Source: Cladorhizidae sp. MBARI D1340-BT2 (taxonomy: Eukaryota; Porifera; Demospongiae; Poecilosclerida; Cladorhizidae). From it: a stretch of DNA of 64,000 nt. Positions 1 to 12,639 of the stretch are shown here, piece after piece. Within the stretch, counting starts at the first letter, position 1; each line of letters opens with the position of its first letter. The stretch spans positions 22,220,956 to 22,284,955 of the forward strand of contig JAQNBH010000012.1 in NCBI GenBank assembly GCA_028752905.1, read 5' to 3'. The translations under genes and the position numbers were made by a program. The notes beneath the pieces were generated by a model. That model was given only the letters and a program-made list of their open reading frames with translations, searched no databases and was not told where the DNA came from.

Positions 1-536
1 TTGTACCAGTGGCTTTGGACAGTTGCTTGGTACAGTGGCTTTGTACCAGTGGCTTTGGACAGTGGCTTGGTACAGTCGCTTTAGGCTTTGGACACTGGCT
101 TGGTACAGTGGCTTGGTACAGTGGCTTTGTACCAGTGGCTTTGGACAGTTGCTTGGTAATGTACCATTGGCTTTGGACAGTGGCTTGGTACAGTGGCTTT
201 GTACCACTGTATTTGGAGAGTGGCTTATTACAGTGGCTTTGTACCAGTAGTTTTGGACAGTGGCATGGTACAGTGGTTTGTACCAATGTCTTTGGACAGT
301 GGCTTGGTACAGTGGCTTTGTACCAGTGGCTTTGGACAGTGGCTTGGTGCAGTGGATTTGTACCAGTGGCTTTGGACAGTGGCTTGATACAGTGGCTTTG
401 TATCAGTGGCTTTGGACAGTGGCTTTGTACCAGTGGCTTTGGACAGTGGCTTGGGACAGTTGCTTTGTACCAGTGGCTTTGGACAGTAGCTTGGGACAGT
501 GTCTTTGTACCAGTGGCTTTGGACAGTGGCTTGGCA

Positions 537-696
537 GTGGCTTTGTACCAGTGGCTTTGGACAGTGGCTTGGGACAGTGGCTTTGTACCAGTGGCTTTGG
601 ACAGTGGCTTGGGACAGTGGCTTTGTACCAGTGGCTTTGGACAGTGGCTTGGGACAGTGGCTTTGTACCAGTGGCTTTGGACAGTGGCTTGGGACA
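537..696 (+). repeat. Run of four identical D-type monomers (GGGACA variant)
   Basis: Four consecutive 40-bp monomers (537, 577, 617 and 657) are identical. They differ from the Y type at one base, with the third sub-repeat ending GGGACA instead of GGTACA. D-type monomers are not scattered at random. They occur in blocks of roughly 200-500 bp that recur in most HORs, for example near 3250-3560, 5800-6300, 10810-11110, 17200-17580, 25200-25500, 34310-34640, 44650-44950, 50730-51030 and 59520-59890. The variant is therefore a marker inherited with the HOR, not independent mutation. Confidence 0.9.
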
Positions 697-902
697 GTGG
701 CTTTGTACCAGTGGCTTTTGACAGTGGCTTTGTACCAGTGGCTTTTGACAGTGGCTTGGTACAGTGGCTTTGTACCAGTGGCTTTGGACAGTTGCTTGGT
801 ACAGTGGCTTTGTACCAGTGGCTTTGGACAGTGGCTTGGTACAGTGGCTTTAGGCTTTGGACACTGGCTTGGTACAGTGGCTTGGTACTGTGGCTTTGTA
901 TC

Positions 903-1567
903 AGTGGCTTTTGACAGTGGCTTTGTACCAGTGGCTTTTGACAGTGGCTTGGTACAGTGGCTTTGTACCAGTGGCTTTGGACAGTTGCTTGGTACAGTGG
1001 CTTTGTACCAGTGGCTTTGGACAGTGGCTTGGTACAGTGGCTTTAGGCTTTGGACACTGGCTTGGTACAGTGGCTTGGTACAGTGGCTTTGTACCAGTGG
1101 CTTTGGACAGTTGCTTGGTACTGTACCATTGGCTTTGGACAGTGGCTTGGTACAGTAGCTTTGTACCACTGTCTTTGGAGAGTGGCTTATTACAGTGGCT
1201 TTGTACCATAAGTTTTGGACAGTGGCTTGGTACAGTGGTTTGAACCAATGTCTTTGGACAGTGGCTTGGTACAGTGGCTTTGTACCAGTGGCATTGGACA
1301 GTGGCTTGGTGCAGTGGATTTGTACCAGTGGCTTTGGACAGTGGCTTGATACAGTGGCTTTGTATCAGTGGCTTTGGACAGTGGCTTTGTACCAGTGGCT
1401 TTGGACAGTGGCTTGGTACAGTGGCTTTGTACCAGTGGCTTTGGACAGTTGATTGGTACAGTGGTTTTGTACCAGTGGCTTTGGACAGTGGCTTGGTACA
1501 GTGGCTTTGTACCATTGGCTTTCGACAGTGGCTTGGTACAGTGGCTTTGTACCAGTGGCTTTGTACC
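903..1567 (+). repeat. 665-bp tandem duplication, copy 1
   Basis: This block repeats at an offset of 665 bp in 1568-2232. It opens with two sub-repeats reading GGCTTTTGACA instead of GGCTTTGGACA. It also carries a shortened monomer (CTTTAGGCTTTGGACACTGG, near 1041-1060) and a rare CCATAAGTTTTGG variant near 1206. All three marks recur in copy 2. The two copies differ at a few positions, for example GAACCAATG near 1242 against GTACCAATG near 1907. Confidence 0.9.
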
Positions 1568-2232
1568 AGTGGCTTTTGACAGTGGCTTTGTACCAGTGGC
1601 TTTTGACAGTGGCTTGGTACAGTGGCTTTGTACCAGTGGCTTTGGACAGTTGCTTGGTACAGTGGCTTTGTACCAGTGGCTTTGGACAGTGGCTTGGTAC
1701 AGTGGCTTTAGGCTTTGGACACTGGCTTGGTACAGTGGCTTGGTACAGTGGCTTTGTACCAGTGGCTTTGGACAGTTGCTTGGTACTGTACCATTGGCTT
1801 TGGACAGTGGCTTGGTACAGTAGCTTTGTAACAGTGTCTTTGGAGAGTGGCTTATTACAGTGGCTTTGTACCATAAGTTTTGGACAGTGGCTTGGTACAG
1901 TGGTTTGTACCAATGTCTTTGGACAGTGGCTTGGTACAGTGGCTTTGTACCAGTGGCATTGGACAGTGGCTTGGTGCAGTGGATTTGTACCAGTGGCTTT
2001 GGACAGTGGCTTGATACAGTGGCTTTGTATCAGTGGCTTTGGACAGTGGCTTTGTACCAGTGGCTTTGGACAGTGGCTTGGTACAGTGGCTTTGTACCAG
2101 TGGCTTTGGACAGTTGATTGGTACAGTGGTTTTGTACCAGTGGCTTTGGACAGTGGCTTGGTACAGTGGCTTTGTACCATTGGCTTTCGACAGTGGCTTG
2201 GTACAGTGGCTTTGTACCAGTGGCTATGGACA
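1568..2232 (+). repeat. 665-bp tandem duplication, copy 2
   Basis: Direct neighbour of 903-1567 with the same order of variant monomers. The period of 665 is not a multiple of 40 because the unit includes monomers that lost part of a sub-repeat. Homology ends near 2205-2220, where the sequence changes to GGCTATGGACA. Confidence 0.9.
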
Positions 2233-2905
2233 GTGGCTTGGTACAGTGGCTTTGTACCAGTGGCTTTGGAAAGTGGCTTGGTACATTGGCTTTGTACCAG
2301 TGGCTTTGGAGAGTGGCTTAGTACAGTGGCTTTGTAGCAGTGGCTTTGGACAGTGGCTTGGTACAGTGGCTTTGTACAAGTAGCTTTGGACAGTGGCTTG
2401 GTACAGTGGCTTTGTACCAGTGGCTTTCGACAGTGGCTTGGTACAGTGGCTTTGTACCAGTGTCTTTGGACAGTGACTTGGTACAGTGGCTTTGTACCAG
2501 TGGCTTTGGACAGTGGCTTGGTACAGTGGATTTGTACCAGTGGCTTTGGACAGTGGCTTAGTACAGTGGTTTGTACCATACCAGTGGCTTTGGACAGTGG
2601 CTTGGTATAGTGGCTTTGTACCAGTGGCTTTGGACATTGGCTTGGTGCAGTGGCTTTGTAGCAGTGGCTTTGGACAGTGCCTTGGTACAGTGGCTTTGTA
2701 CCAGTGGCTTGGCTTGGTTTTGTACCAGTGGCTTTGGATAGTGGCTTGGTACAGTGGCTTTGTACCAGTGGCTTTGGACAGTGGCTTGGTTCTGTACCAG
2801 GGGCTTTGGATAGTAGCTTGGTACAGTGGCTTTGTACCAGTGTCTTTCGACAGTGACTTGGTACAGTGGCTTTGTACCAGTGGCTTTAGATAGTGGCTTG
2901 GTACA

Positions 2906-2945
2906 GTGGCTTTGTACCAGTGGCTTTGGACAGTGGCTTGGTACA
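2906..2945 (+). repeat. Representative canonical 40-bp monomer (Y type)
   Basis: This copy matches the consensus exactly: GTGGCTTTGTACCA, then GTGGCTTTGGACA, then GTGGCTTGGTACA. The next monomer (2946-2985) differs only near its end, where GGTACA reads GGTGCA. Each monomer holds two GTAC sites (RsaI recognition), so RsaI digestion should collapse the array to very small fragments. I call this type Y because its third sub-repeat ends in GGTACA. Confidence 0.95.
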
Positions 2946-2959
2946 GTGGCTTTGTACCA
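2939..2959. other. Monomer-junction dyad (7-bp stem, 7-nt loop), example
   Basis: The end of one Y-type monomer and the start of the next form a perfect inverted repeat: TGGTACA, a 7-nt spacer GTGGCTT, then TGTACCA. The dyad recurs every 40 bp wherever Y-type monomers are adjacent. The D variant (TGGGACA) breaks one stem pair. The same arms can also pair across the monomer body with a 19-nt spacer. Whether this forms a cruciform, binds a protein, or only reflects the shared origin of the sub-repeats cannot be told from sequence. Confidence 0.85.
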
Positions 2960-3269
2960 GTGGCTTTGGACAGTGGCTTGGTGCAGTGGCTTTGTACCAG
3001 TGGCTGTGGACAGTGGCTTGGTACAGTGGCTTTGTATCAGTGGCTTTGGACAGTGGCTTTGTACCAGTGGCTTTGGAGAGTGGCTTGGTACAGTGGCTTT
3101 GTACAAGTGGCTTTGGACAGTGGCATGGCATAGTGGCTTTGTACCAGTGGCTTTGGACAGTGGTTTTGTACAGTGGCTTTGTACTATTGGCTTTGGACAG
3201 TGGCTTTGTACAGTGACTTTGTATAGTGGCTTTGTACAGTGGTTTTGTACAGTGGCTTGGGACAGTGTC

Positions 3270-5449
3270 TTTGTACCAGTGGCTTTGGACAGTGGCTTGG
3301 GACAGTTGCTTTGTACCAGTGGCTTTGGACAGTAGCTTGGGACAATTTCTTTGTACCAGTGGCTTTGGACAGTGGCTTGGCAGTGGCTTTGTACCAGTGG
3401 CTTTGGACAGTGGCTTGGGACAGTGGCTTTGTACCAGTGGCTTTGGACAGTGGCTTGGGACAGTGGCTTTGTACCAGTGGCTTTGGACAGTGGCTTGGGA
3501 CAGTGGCTTTGTACCAGTGGCTTTGGACAGTGGCTTGGGACAGTGGCTTTGTACCAGTGGCTTTTGACAGTGGCTTTGTACCAGTGGCTTTTGACAGTGG
3601 TTTGGTACAGTGGCTTTGTACCAGTGGCTTTGGACAGTTGCTTGGTACAGTGGCTTTGTACCAGTGGCTTTGGACAGTGGCTTGGTACAGTGGCTTTAGG
3701 CTTTGGACACTGGCTTGGTACAGTGGCTTGGTACAGTGGCTTTGTACCAATGGCTTTGGACAGTTGCTTGGTACTGTACCATTGGCTTTGGACAGTGGCT
3801 TGGTACAGTGGCTTTGTACCACTGTCTTTGGAGAGTGGCTTATTACAGTGGCTTTGTACCAGTAGTTTTGGACAGTGGCTTGGTACAGTGGTTTGTACCA
3901 ATGTCTTTGGACAGTGGCTTGGTACAGTGGCTTTGTACCAGTGGCTTTGCACAGTGGCTTGGTGCAGTGGATTTGTACCAGTGTCTTTGGACAGTGGCTT
4001 GATACAGTGGCTTTGTATCAGTGGCTTTGGACAGTGGCTTTGTACCAGTGGCTTTGGACAGTGGCTTGGGACAGTTGCTTTGTACCAGTGGCTTTGGACA
4101 GTAGCTTGGGACAGTGTCTTTGTACCAGTGGCTTTGGACAGTGGCTTGGCCGTGGCTTTGTACCAGTGGCTTTGGACAGTGGCTTGGGACAGTGGCTTTG
4201 TACCAGTGGCTTTGGATAGTGGGTTGGGACAGTGGCTTTGTACCAGTGGCTTTGGACAGTGGCTTGGGACAGTGGCTTTCTACCAGTGGCTTTGGACAGT
4301 GGCTTGGGAAAGTGGCTTTGTACCAGTGGCTTTTGACAGTGGCATTGTACCAGTGGCTTTTGACAGTGGCTTGGTACAGTGGCTTTGTACCAGTGGCTTT
4401 GGACAGTTGGTTGGTACAGTGGCTTTGTACCAGTGGCTTTGGACAGTGGCTTGGTACAGTGGCTTTGTACCACTGGCTTTGGACAGTTGCTTGGTACAGT
4501 GGCTTTGTACCAGTGGCTTTGGACAGTGGCTTGGAACAGTGGCTTTAGGCTTTGGACACTGGCTTGGTACAGTGGCTTGGTACAGTGGCTTTGTACCAGT
4601 TGCTTTGGACAGTTGCTTGGTACTGTACCATTGGCTTTGGACAGTGGCTTGGTAGAGTAGCTTTGTACCAGTGTCTTTGGAGAGTGGCTTATTACAGTGG
4701 CTTTGTACCAGTAGTTTTGGACAGTGGCTTGGTACAGTGGTTTGTACCAATGTCTTTGGACAGTGGCTTGGTACAGTGGCTTTGTACCAGTGGCTTTGGA
4801 CAGTGGCTTGGTGCAGTGAATTTGTACCAGTGGCTTTGGACAGTGGCTTGATACAGTGGCTTTGTATCAGTGGCTTTGGACAGTGGCTTTGTACCAGTGG
4901 CTTTGGACAGTGGCTTGGTACAGTGGCTTTGTACCAGTGGCTTTGGACAGTTGATTGGTACAGTGGTTTTGTACCAGTGGCTTTGGACAGTGGCTTGGTA
5001 CAGTGGCTTTGTACCATTGGCTTTCGACAGTGGCTTGGTACAGTGGCTTAGTACCAGTGGCTTTGGACAGTGGCTTGGTACAGTGGCTTTGTACCAGTGG
5101 CTTTGGACAGTGGCTTGGTACATTGGCTTTGTACCAGTGGCTTTGGAGAGTGGCTTAGTACAGTGGCTTTGTAGCAGTGGCTTTGGACAGTGGCTTGGTA
5201 CAGTGGCTTTGTACAAGTAGCTTTGGACAGTGTCTTGGTAAAGTGGCTTTGTACCAGTGGCTTTCGACAGTGGCTTGGTACAGTGGCTTTGTACCAGTGT
5301 CTTTGGACAGTGACTTGGTACCGCAGCTTTGTACCAGTGGCTTTGGACAGTGGCTTGGTGGTACAGTGGCTTTTGTACCAGTGGGTTTGGACAGTGGCTT
5401 GGTACAGTGGCTTTGTACCAGTGGCTTTGGACAGTGCTGAGTGGCTTGG
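3270..5449 (+). repeat. 2,180-bp HOR block, copy 1 (offset 2,742)
   Basis: The block matches 6012-8191 at a constant offset of 2,742 bp, with scattered substitutions (for example C at 4151 against A at 6893). It contains a D-type cluster, a rare GACAATTTC variant near 3343, the shortened CTTTAGGC monomers, and ends with the marker ACAGTGCTGAG near 5431. At 5450 the sequence changes from GGTGCAG to the GGGACAG found at 8192, which marks a switch between HOR types. Confidence 0.9.
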
Positions 5450-6011
5450 TGCAGTGGCTTTGTACCAGTGGCTTTGGAAAGTGGCTTGGTACAGTGGCTT
5501 TGTATCAGTGGCTTTGGACAGTGGCTTTGTACCATTGGCTTTGGGCAGTGGCTTGGTACAGTGGCTTTGTACCAGTGGCTTTGGACAGTGGCTTGGTACA
5601 GTGGCTTTGTACCAGTGGCTTTGGATAGTGCTGAGTGGCTTGGTGCAGTGGCTTTGTACCAGTGGCTTTGGACAGTGGCTTGGTATAGTGGCTTTGTACC
5701 AGTGAATTTGGACAGCGGCTTTGTACTATTGGGTTTGGACAGTGGCTTTGTACTGTGACTTTGTATAGTGGCTTTGTACAGTAGTTTTGTACCATGGGTT
5801 GGGACAGTGTCTTTGTACCAGTGGCTTTGGACAGTAGCTTGGGACAGTGGCTTTGTACCAGTTGCTTTGGACAGTGGCTTGGGACAGTGGCTTTGTACCG
5901 GTGGCTTTGGACAGTGGCTTGGGACAGTCGCTTTGTACCAGTGGCTTTGGACAGTGGCTTGGGACAGTGGCTTTGTACCAGTGGCTTTGGACAATGGCTT
6001 GGGACAGTGGA

Positions 6012-8191
6012 TTTGTACCAGTGGCTTTGGACAGTGGCTTGGGACAGTTGCTTTGTACCAGTGGCTTTGGACAGTAGCTTGGGACAATTTCTTTGTACCA
6101 GTGGCTTTGGACAGTGGCTTGGCAGTGGCTTTGTACCAGTGGCTTTGGACAGTGGCTTGGGACAGTGGCTTTGTACCAGTGGCTTTGGACAGTGGCTTGG
6201 GACAGTGGCTTTGTACCAGTGGCTTTGGACAGTGGCTTGGGACAGTGGCTTTGTACCAGTGGCTTTGGACAGTGGCTTGGGACAGTGGCTTTGTACCAGT
6301 GGCTTTTGACAGTGGCTTTGTACCAGTGGCTTTTGACAGTGGCTTGGTACAGTGGCTTTGTACCAGTGGCTTTGGACAGTTGCTTGGTACAGTGGCTTTG
6401 TACCAGTGGCTTTGGACAGTGGCTTGGTACAGTGGCTTTAGGCTTTGGACACTGGCTTGGTACAGTGGCTTGGTACAGTGGCTTTGTACCAATGGCTTTG
6501 GACAGTTGCTTGGTACTGTACCATTGGCTTTGGACAGTGGCTTGGTACAGTGGCTTTGTACCACTGTCTTTGGAGAGTGGCTTATTACAGTGGCTTTGTA
6601 CCAGTAGTTTTGGACAGTGGCTTGGTACAGTGGTTTGTACCAATGTCTTTGGACAGTGGCTTGGTACAGTGGCTTTGTACCAGTGGCTTTGCACAGTGGC
6701 TTGGTGCAGTGGATTTGTACCAGTGTCTTTGGACAGTGGCTTGATACAGTGGCTTTGTATCAGTGGCTTTGGACAGTGGCTTTGTACCAGTGGCTTTGGA
6801 CAGTGGCTTGGGACAGTTGCTTTGTACCAGTGGCTTTGGACAGTAGCTTGGGACAGTGTCTTTGTACCAGTGGCTTTGGACAGTGGCTTGGCAGTGGATT
6901 TGTACCAGTGGCTTTGGACAGTGGCTTGGGACAGTGGCTTTGTACCAGTGGCTTTGGACAGTGGATTGGGACAGTGGCTTTGTACCAGTGGCTTTGGACA
7001 GTGGCTTGGGACAGTGGCTTTGTACCAGTGGCTTTGGACAGTGGCTTGGGACAGTGGCTTTGTACCAGTGGCTTTTGACAGTGGCATTGTACCAGTGGCT
7101 TTTGACACTGGCTTGGTACAGTGGCTTTGTACCAGTGGCTTTGGACAGTTGGTTGGTACAGTGGCTTTGTACTAGTGGCTTTGGACAGTGGCTTGGTACA
7201 GTGGCTTTGTACCACTGGCTTTGGACAGTTGCTTGGTACAGTGGCTTTGTACCAGTGGCTTTGGACAGTGGCTTGGAACAGTGGCTTTAGGCTTTGGACA
7301 CTGGCTTGGTACAGTGGCTTGGTACAGTGGCTTTGTACCAGTGGCTTTGGACAGTTGCTTGGTACTGTACCATTGGCTTTGGACAGTGGCTTGGTACAGT
7401 AGCTTTGTACCAGTGTCTTTGGAGAGTGGCTTATTACAGTGGCTTTGTACCAGTAGTTTTGGACAGTGGCTTGGTACAGTGGTTTGTACCAATGTCTTTG
7501 GACAGTGGCTTGGTACAGTGGCTTTGTACCAGTGGCTTTGGACAGTGGCTTGGTGCAGTGGATTTGTACCAGTGGCTTTGGACAGTGGCTTGATACAGTG
7601 GCTTTGTATCAGTGGCTTTGGACAGTGGCTTTGTACCAGTGGCTTTGGACAGTGGCTTGGTACAGTGGCTTTGTACCAGTGGCTTTGGACAGTTGATTGG
7701 TACAGTGGTTTTGTACCAGTGGCTTTGGACAGTGGCTTGGTACAGTGGCTTTGTACCATTGGCTTTCGACAGTGGCTTGGTACAGTGGCTTAGTACCAGT
7801 GGCTTTGGACAGTGGCTTGGAACAGTGGCTTTGTACCAGTGGCTTTGGACAGTGGCATGGTACATTGGCTTTGTACCAGTGGCTTTGGAGAGTGGCTTAG
7901 TACAGTGGCTTTGTAGCAGTGGCTTTGGACAGTGGCTTGGTACAGTGGCTTTGTACAAGTAGCTTTGGACAGTGTCTTGGTAAAGTGGCTTTGTACCAGT
8001 GGCTTTCGACAGTGGCTTGGTACAGTGGCTTTGTACCAGTGTCTTTGGACAGTGACTTGGTACCGCGGCTTTGTACCAGTGGCTTTGGACAGTGGCTTGG
8101 TGGTACAGTGGCTTTTGTACCAGTGGGTTTGGACAGTGGTTTGGTACAGTGGCTTTGTACCAGTGGCTTTGGACAGTGCTGAGTGGCTTGG
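6012..8191 (+). repeat. 2,180-bp HOR block, copy 2 (offset 2,742)
   Basis: Second copy of 3270-5449, carrying the same rare variants in the same order, including GACAATTTC near 6085 and GCTGAG near 8178. The two copies are separated by 5450-6011. That segment is a HOR section seen again near 10460-11030, so the block is not a simple tandem pair. Confidence 0.9.
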
Positions 8192-9527
8192 GACAGTGGC
8201 TTTGTACCAGTTGCTTTGGACAGTGGCTTGGGACAGTGGCTTTGTACCGGTGGCTTTGGACAGTGGCTTGGGACAGTCGCTTTGTACCAGTGGCTTTGGA
8301 CAGTGGCTTGGGACAGTGGCTTTGTACCAGTGGCTTTGGACAATGGCTTGGGACAGTGGATTTGTACCAGTGACTTTGGACAGTGGCTTGGTACAGAGGC
8401 TATGTACCAGTAGCTTTGGACAATGGCTTGGGAAAGTGGCTTTGTACCAGTGGCTTTGGACAGTGGCTTGGTATAGTGGCTTTGTAACAGTAGCTTTGGA
8501 AAGTGGCTTGGTACAGTGGCTTTGTACCAGTCTGTTTGGACAGTGACTTGGTACATTGGCTTTGTACCAATGGCTTTGGACAGTGGCTTGGTACAGTGGA
8601 TTTGTACCAGTAGCTTTGGACAGTGGCTTGGTACAGTGGCTTTGTACCAGTGGTTTTGGACAGTGTCTTGGTACAGTGGCTTTGTACCAGTGGCTTTGGA
8701 CAGTGGCTAGGTACAGTGGCTTTGTGCCAGTGGCTTTGGACAGTGGCTTAGTACAGTGGTTTGTACCAGTGGCTTTGGACAGTGGCTTGGTACAGTGGCT
8801 TTGTACCAGTGGCTTTGGACATTAGCTTGGTGCAGTGGCTTTGTACCAGTGGCTTCGGACAGAGGCTTGGTACAGTGGCTTTGTACCAGTGGCTTGGTTT
8901 GGTTCTGTACCAGTGGCTTTGGATTGTGGCTTGGTACAGTGGCTTTGTACCAGTGGCTTTGGACGGTGGCTTGGTACAGTGGCTTTGTACCAGTGGCTTT
9001 GGACAGTGGCATGGTTCTGTACCAGTGGCTTTGGAAAGTGGCTTGGTACAGTGGCTTTGTACCAGTGGCTTTGGACAGTGGCTTGGTACAGTGGCTTTGA
9101 ACCAGTGGCTTTGGATAGTGGCTTGGTGCAGTGGCTTTGTACCAGTGTCTTTGGACAGTAGCTTGGTACAGTGGCTTTGTATCAGTGGCTTTGGACAGTG
9201 GCTTTGTACCAGTTGCTTTGGACAGGGCTTGGGACAGTGGCTTTGTACCAGTGGCTTAGGACAGTGGCTTGGGACAGTGGCTTGGTACCAGTGGCATTGG
9301 ACAGTGGCTTGGGACAGTGGCTTTGTACCAGTGGCTTTGGACAGTGGCTTGGGACAGTGGATTTGTACTAGTGACTTTGGACAGTGGCTTGGGACAGTGG
9401 CTTTGTACCAGTGGCGTTGGACAGTGGCTTGGTACAGTGGCTTTGTACCAGTAGCTTTGGACAGTGGCTTGGGAAAGTGGCTTTGTACCAGTGGCTTTGG
9501 ACAGTGGCTTGGTACAGTGGCTTTGTA
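8184..9527 (+). repeat. 1,344-bp HOR block, copy 1 (offset 2,670)
   Basis: Matches 10854-12197 at a constant offset of 2,670 bp. Marker variants include ACCGGTGG near 8247, a GTCTGTTTGG monomer near 8530, the shortened CTTGGTTTGGTTCTG monomer near 8893, and GGACAGGGCTTGG near 9220. Homology ends where GTACCAG (9526) faces GTAACAG (12196). Confidence 0.88.
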
Positions 9528-10853
9528 CCAGTGGCTTTGGACAGTGGCTTGGAACAGTGGCTTTAGGCTTTGGACACTGGCTTGGTACAGTGGCTTGGTA
9601 CAGTGGCTTTGTACCAGTGGCTTTGGACAGTTGCTTGGTACTGTACCATTGGCTTTGGACAGTGGCTTGGTACAGTAGCTTTGTACCAGTGTCTTTGGAG
9701 AGTGGCTTATTACAGTGGCTTTGTACCAGTAGTTTTGGACAGTGGCTTGGTACAGTGGTTTGTACCAATGTCTTTGGACAGTGGCTTGGTACAGTGGCTT
9801 TGTACCAGTGGCTTTGGACAGTGGCTTGGTGCAGTGGATTTGTACCAGTGGCTTTGGACAGTGGCTTGATACAGTGGCTTTGTATCAGTGGCTTTGGACA
9901 GTGGCTTTGTACCAGTGGCTTTGGACAGTGGCTTGGTACAGTGGCTTTGTACCAGTAGCTTTGGACAGTTGATTGGTACAGTGGTTTTGTACCAGTGGCT
10001 TTGGACAGTGGCTTGGTACAGTGGCTTTGTACCATTGGCTTTCGACAGTGGCTTGGTACAGTGGCTTAGTACCCAGTGGCTTTGGACAGTGGCTTGGTAC
10101 AGTGGCTTTGTACCAGTGGCTTTGGACAGTGGCTTGGTACATTGGCTTTGTACCAGTGGCTTTGGAGAGTGGCTTAGTACAGTGGCTTTGTAGCAGTGGC
10201 TTTGGACAGTGGCTTGGTACAGTGGCTTTGTACAAGTAGCTTTGGACAGTGTCTTGGTACAGTGGCTTTGTACCAGTGGCTTTCGACAGTGGCTTGGTAC
10301 AGTGGCTTTGTACCAGTGTCTTTGGACAGTGACTTGGTACCGTGGCTTTGTACCAGTGGCTTTGGACAGTGGCTTGGTGGTACAGTGGCTTTTGTACCAG
10401 TTTGTTTGGACAGTGGCTTGGTACAGTGGCTTTGTACCAGTGGCTTTGGACAGTGCTGAGTGGCTTGGTGCAGTGGCTTTGTACCAGTGGCTTTGGAAAG
10501 TGGCTTGGTACAGTGGCTTTGTATCAGTGGCTTTGGACAGTGGCTTTGTACCATTGGCTTTGGGCAGTGGCTTGGTACAGTGGCTTTGTACCAGTGGCTT
10601 TGGACAGTGGCTTGGTACAGTGGCTTTGTACCAGTGGCTTTGGATAGTGCTGAGTATGTTGGTGCAGTGGCTTTGTACCAGTGGCTTTGGACAGTGGCTT
10701 GGTATAGTGGCTTTGTACCAGTGAATTTGGACAGCGGCTTTGTACTTTTGGGTTTGGACAGTGGCTTTGTACTGTGACTTTGTATAGTGGCTTTGTACAG
10801 TAGTTTTGTACCATGGGTTGGGACAGTGTCTTTGTACCAGTGGCTTTGGACAG

Positions 10854-12197
10854 TAGCTTGGGACAGTGGCTTTGTACCAGTTGCTTTGGACAGTGGCTTG
10901 GGACAGTGGCTTTGAACCGGTGGCTTTGGACAGTGGCTTGGGACAGTCGCTTTGTACCAGTGGCTTTGGACAGTGGCTTGGGACAGTGGCTTTGTACCAG
11001 TGGCTTTGGACAATGGCTTGGGACAGTGGATTTGTACCAGTGACTTTGGACAGTGGCTTGGTACAGAGGCTATGTACCAGTAGCTTTGGACAATGGCTTG
11101 GGAAAGTGGCTTTGTACCAGTGGCTTTGGACAGTGGCTTGGTACAGTGGCTTTGTAACAGTAGCTTTGGAAAGTGGCTTGGTACAGTGGCTTTGTACCAG
11201 TCTGTTTGGACAGTGACTTGGTACATTGGCTTTGTACCAATGGCTTTGGACAGTGGCTTGGTACAGTGGATTTGTACCAGTAGCTTTGGACAGTGGCTTG
11301 GTACAGTGGCTTTGTACCAGTGGTTTTGGACAGTGTCTTGGTACAGTGGCTTTGTACCAGTGGCTTTGGACAGTGGCTAGGTACAGTGGCTTTGTGCCAG
11401 TGGCTTTGGACAGTGGCTTAGTACAGTGGTTTGTACCAGTGGCTTTGGACAGTGGCTTGGTACAGTGGCTTTGTACCAGTGGCTTTGGACATTAGCTTGG
11501 TGCAGTGGCTTTGTACCAGTGGCTTCGGACAGAGGCTTGGTACAGTGGCTTTGTACCAGTGGCTTGGTTTGGTTCTGTACCAGTGGCTTTGGATTGTGGC
11601 TTGGTACAGTGGCTTTGTACTAGTGGCTTTGGACGGTGGCTTGGTACAGTGGCTTTGTACCAGTGGCTTTGGACAGTGGCTTGGTTCTGTACCAGTGGCT
11701 TTGGAAAGTGGCTTGGTACAGTGGCTTTGTACCAGTGGCTTTGGACAGTGGCTTGGTACAGTGGCTTTGAACCACTGGCTTTGGATAGTGGCTTGGTGCA
11801 GTGGCTTTGTACCAGTGTCTTTGGACAGTAGCTTGGTACAGTGGCTTTGTATCAGTGGCTTTGGACAGTGGCTTTGTACCAGTTGCTTTGGACAGGGCTT
11901 GGGACAGTGGCTTTGTACCAGTGGCTTAGGACAGTGGCTTGGGACAGTGGCTTGGTACCAGTGGCTTTGGACAGTGGCTTGGGACAGTGGCTTTGTACCA
12001 GTGGCTTTGGACAGTGGCTTGGGACAGTGGATTTGTACTAGTGACTTTGGACAGTGGCTTGGGACAGTGGCTTTGTACCAGTGGCGTTGGACAGTGGCTT
12101 GGTACAGTGGCTTTGTACCAGTAGCTTTGGACAGTGGCTTGGGAAAGTGGCTTTGTACCAGTGGCTTTGGACAGTGGCTTGGTACAGTGGCTTTGTA
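10854..12197 (+). repeat. 1,344-bp HOR block, copy 2 (offset 2,670)
   Basis: Second copy of 8184-9527 with a few differences, for example GAACCGG near 10914 where copy 1 has GTACCGG. It also carries the GTCTGTTTGG, GGTTTGGTTCTG and GGACAGGGC markers. Confidence 0.88.
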
Positions 12198-12639
12198 ACA
12201 GTGGCTTTGGACAGTGGCTTGGTACAGTGGCTTTGTACCAGTCTCTTTGGACAGTGACTTGGTACATTGGCTTTGTACCAATGGCTTTGGACAGTGGCTT
12301 GGTACAGTGGATTTGTACCAGTGGCTTTGGACAGTGGCTTGGTACAGTGGCTTTGTACCAGTGGTTTTGGACAGTGACTTGGTACATTGGCTTTGTACCA
12401 GTGGCTTTGGACAGTGGCTTGGTACAGTGGCTTTGTGCCAGTGGCTTTTGACAGTGGCTTGGTACAGTGGCTTTGTACCAGTGGCTTTGGAAAGTGGCTT
12501 GCTACAGTGGCTTTGTACCAGTGCCTTTGGACAGTGGCTTGGGACAGTGGATTTGTACCAGTGGCTTTGGACAGTGGCTTGGTACAGTGGTTTGTACCAG
12601 TGGCTTTGGACAGTGGCTTGGTAAAGTGGCTTTGTACCA

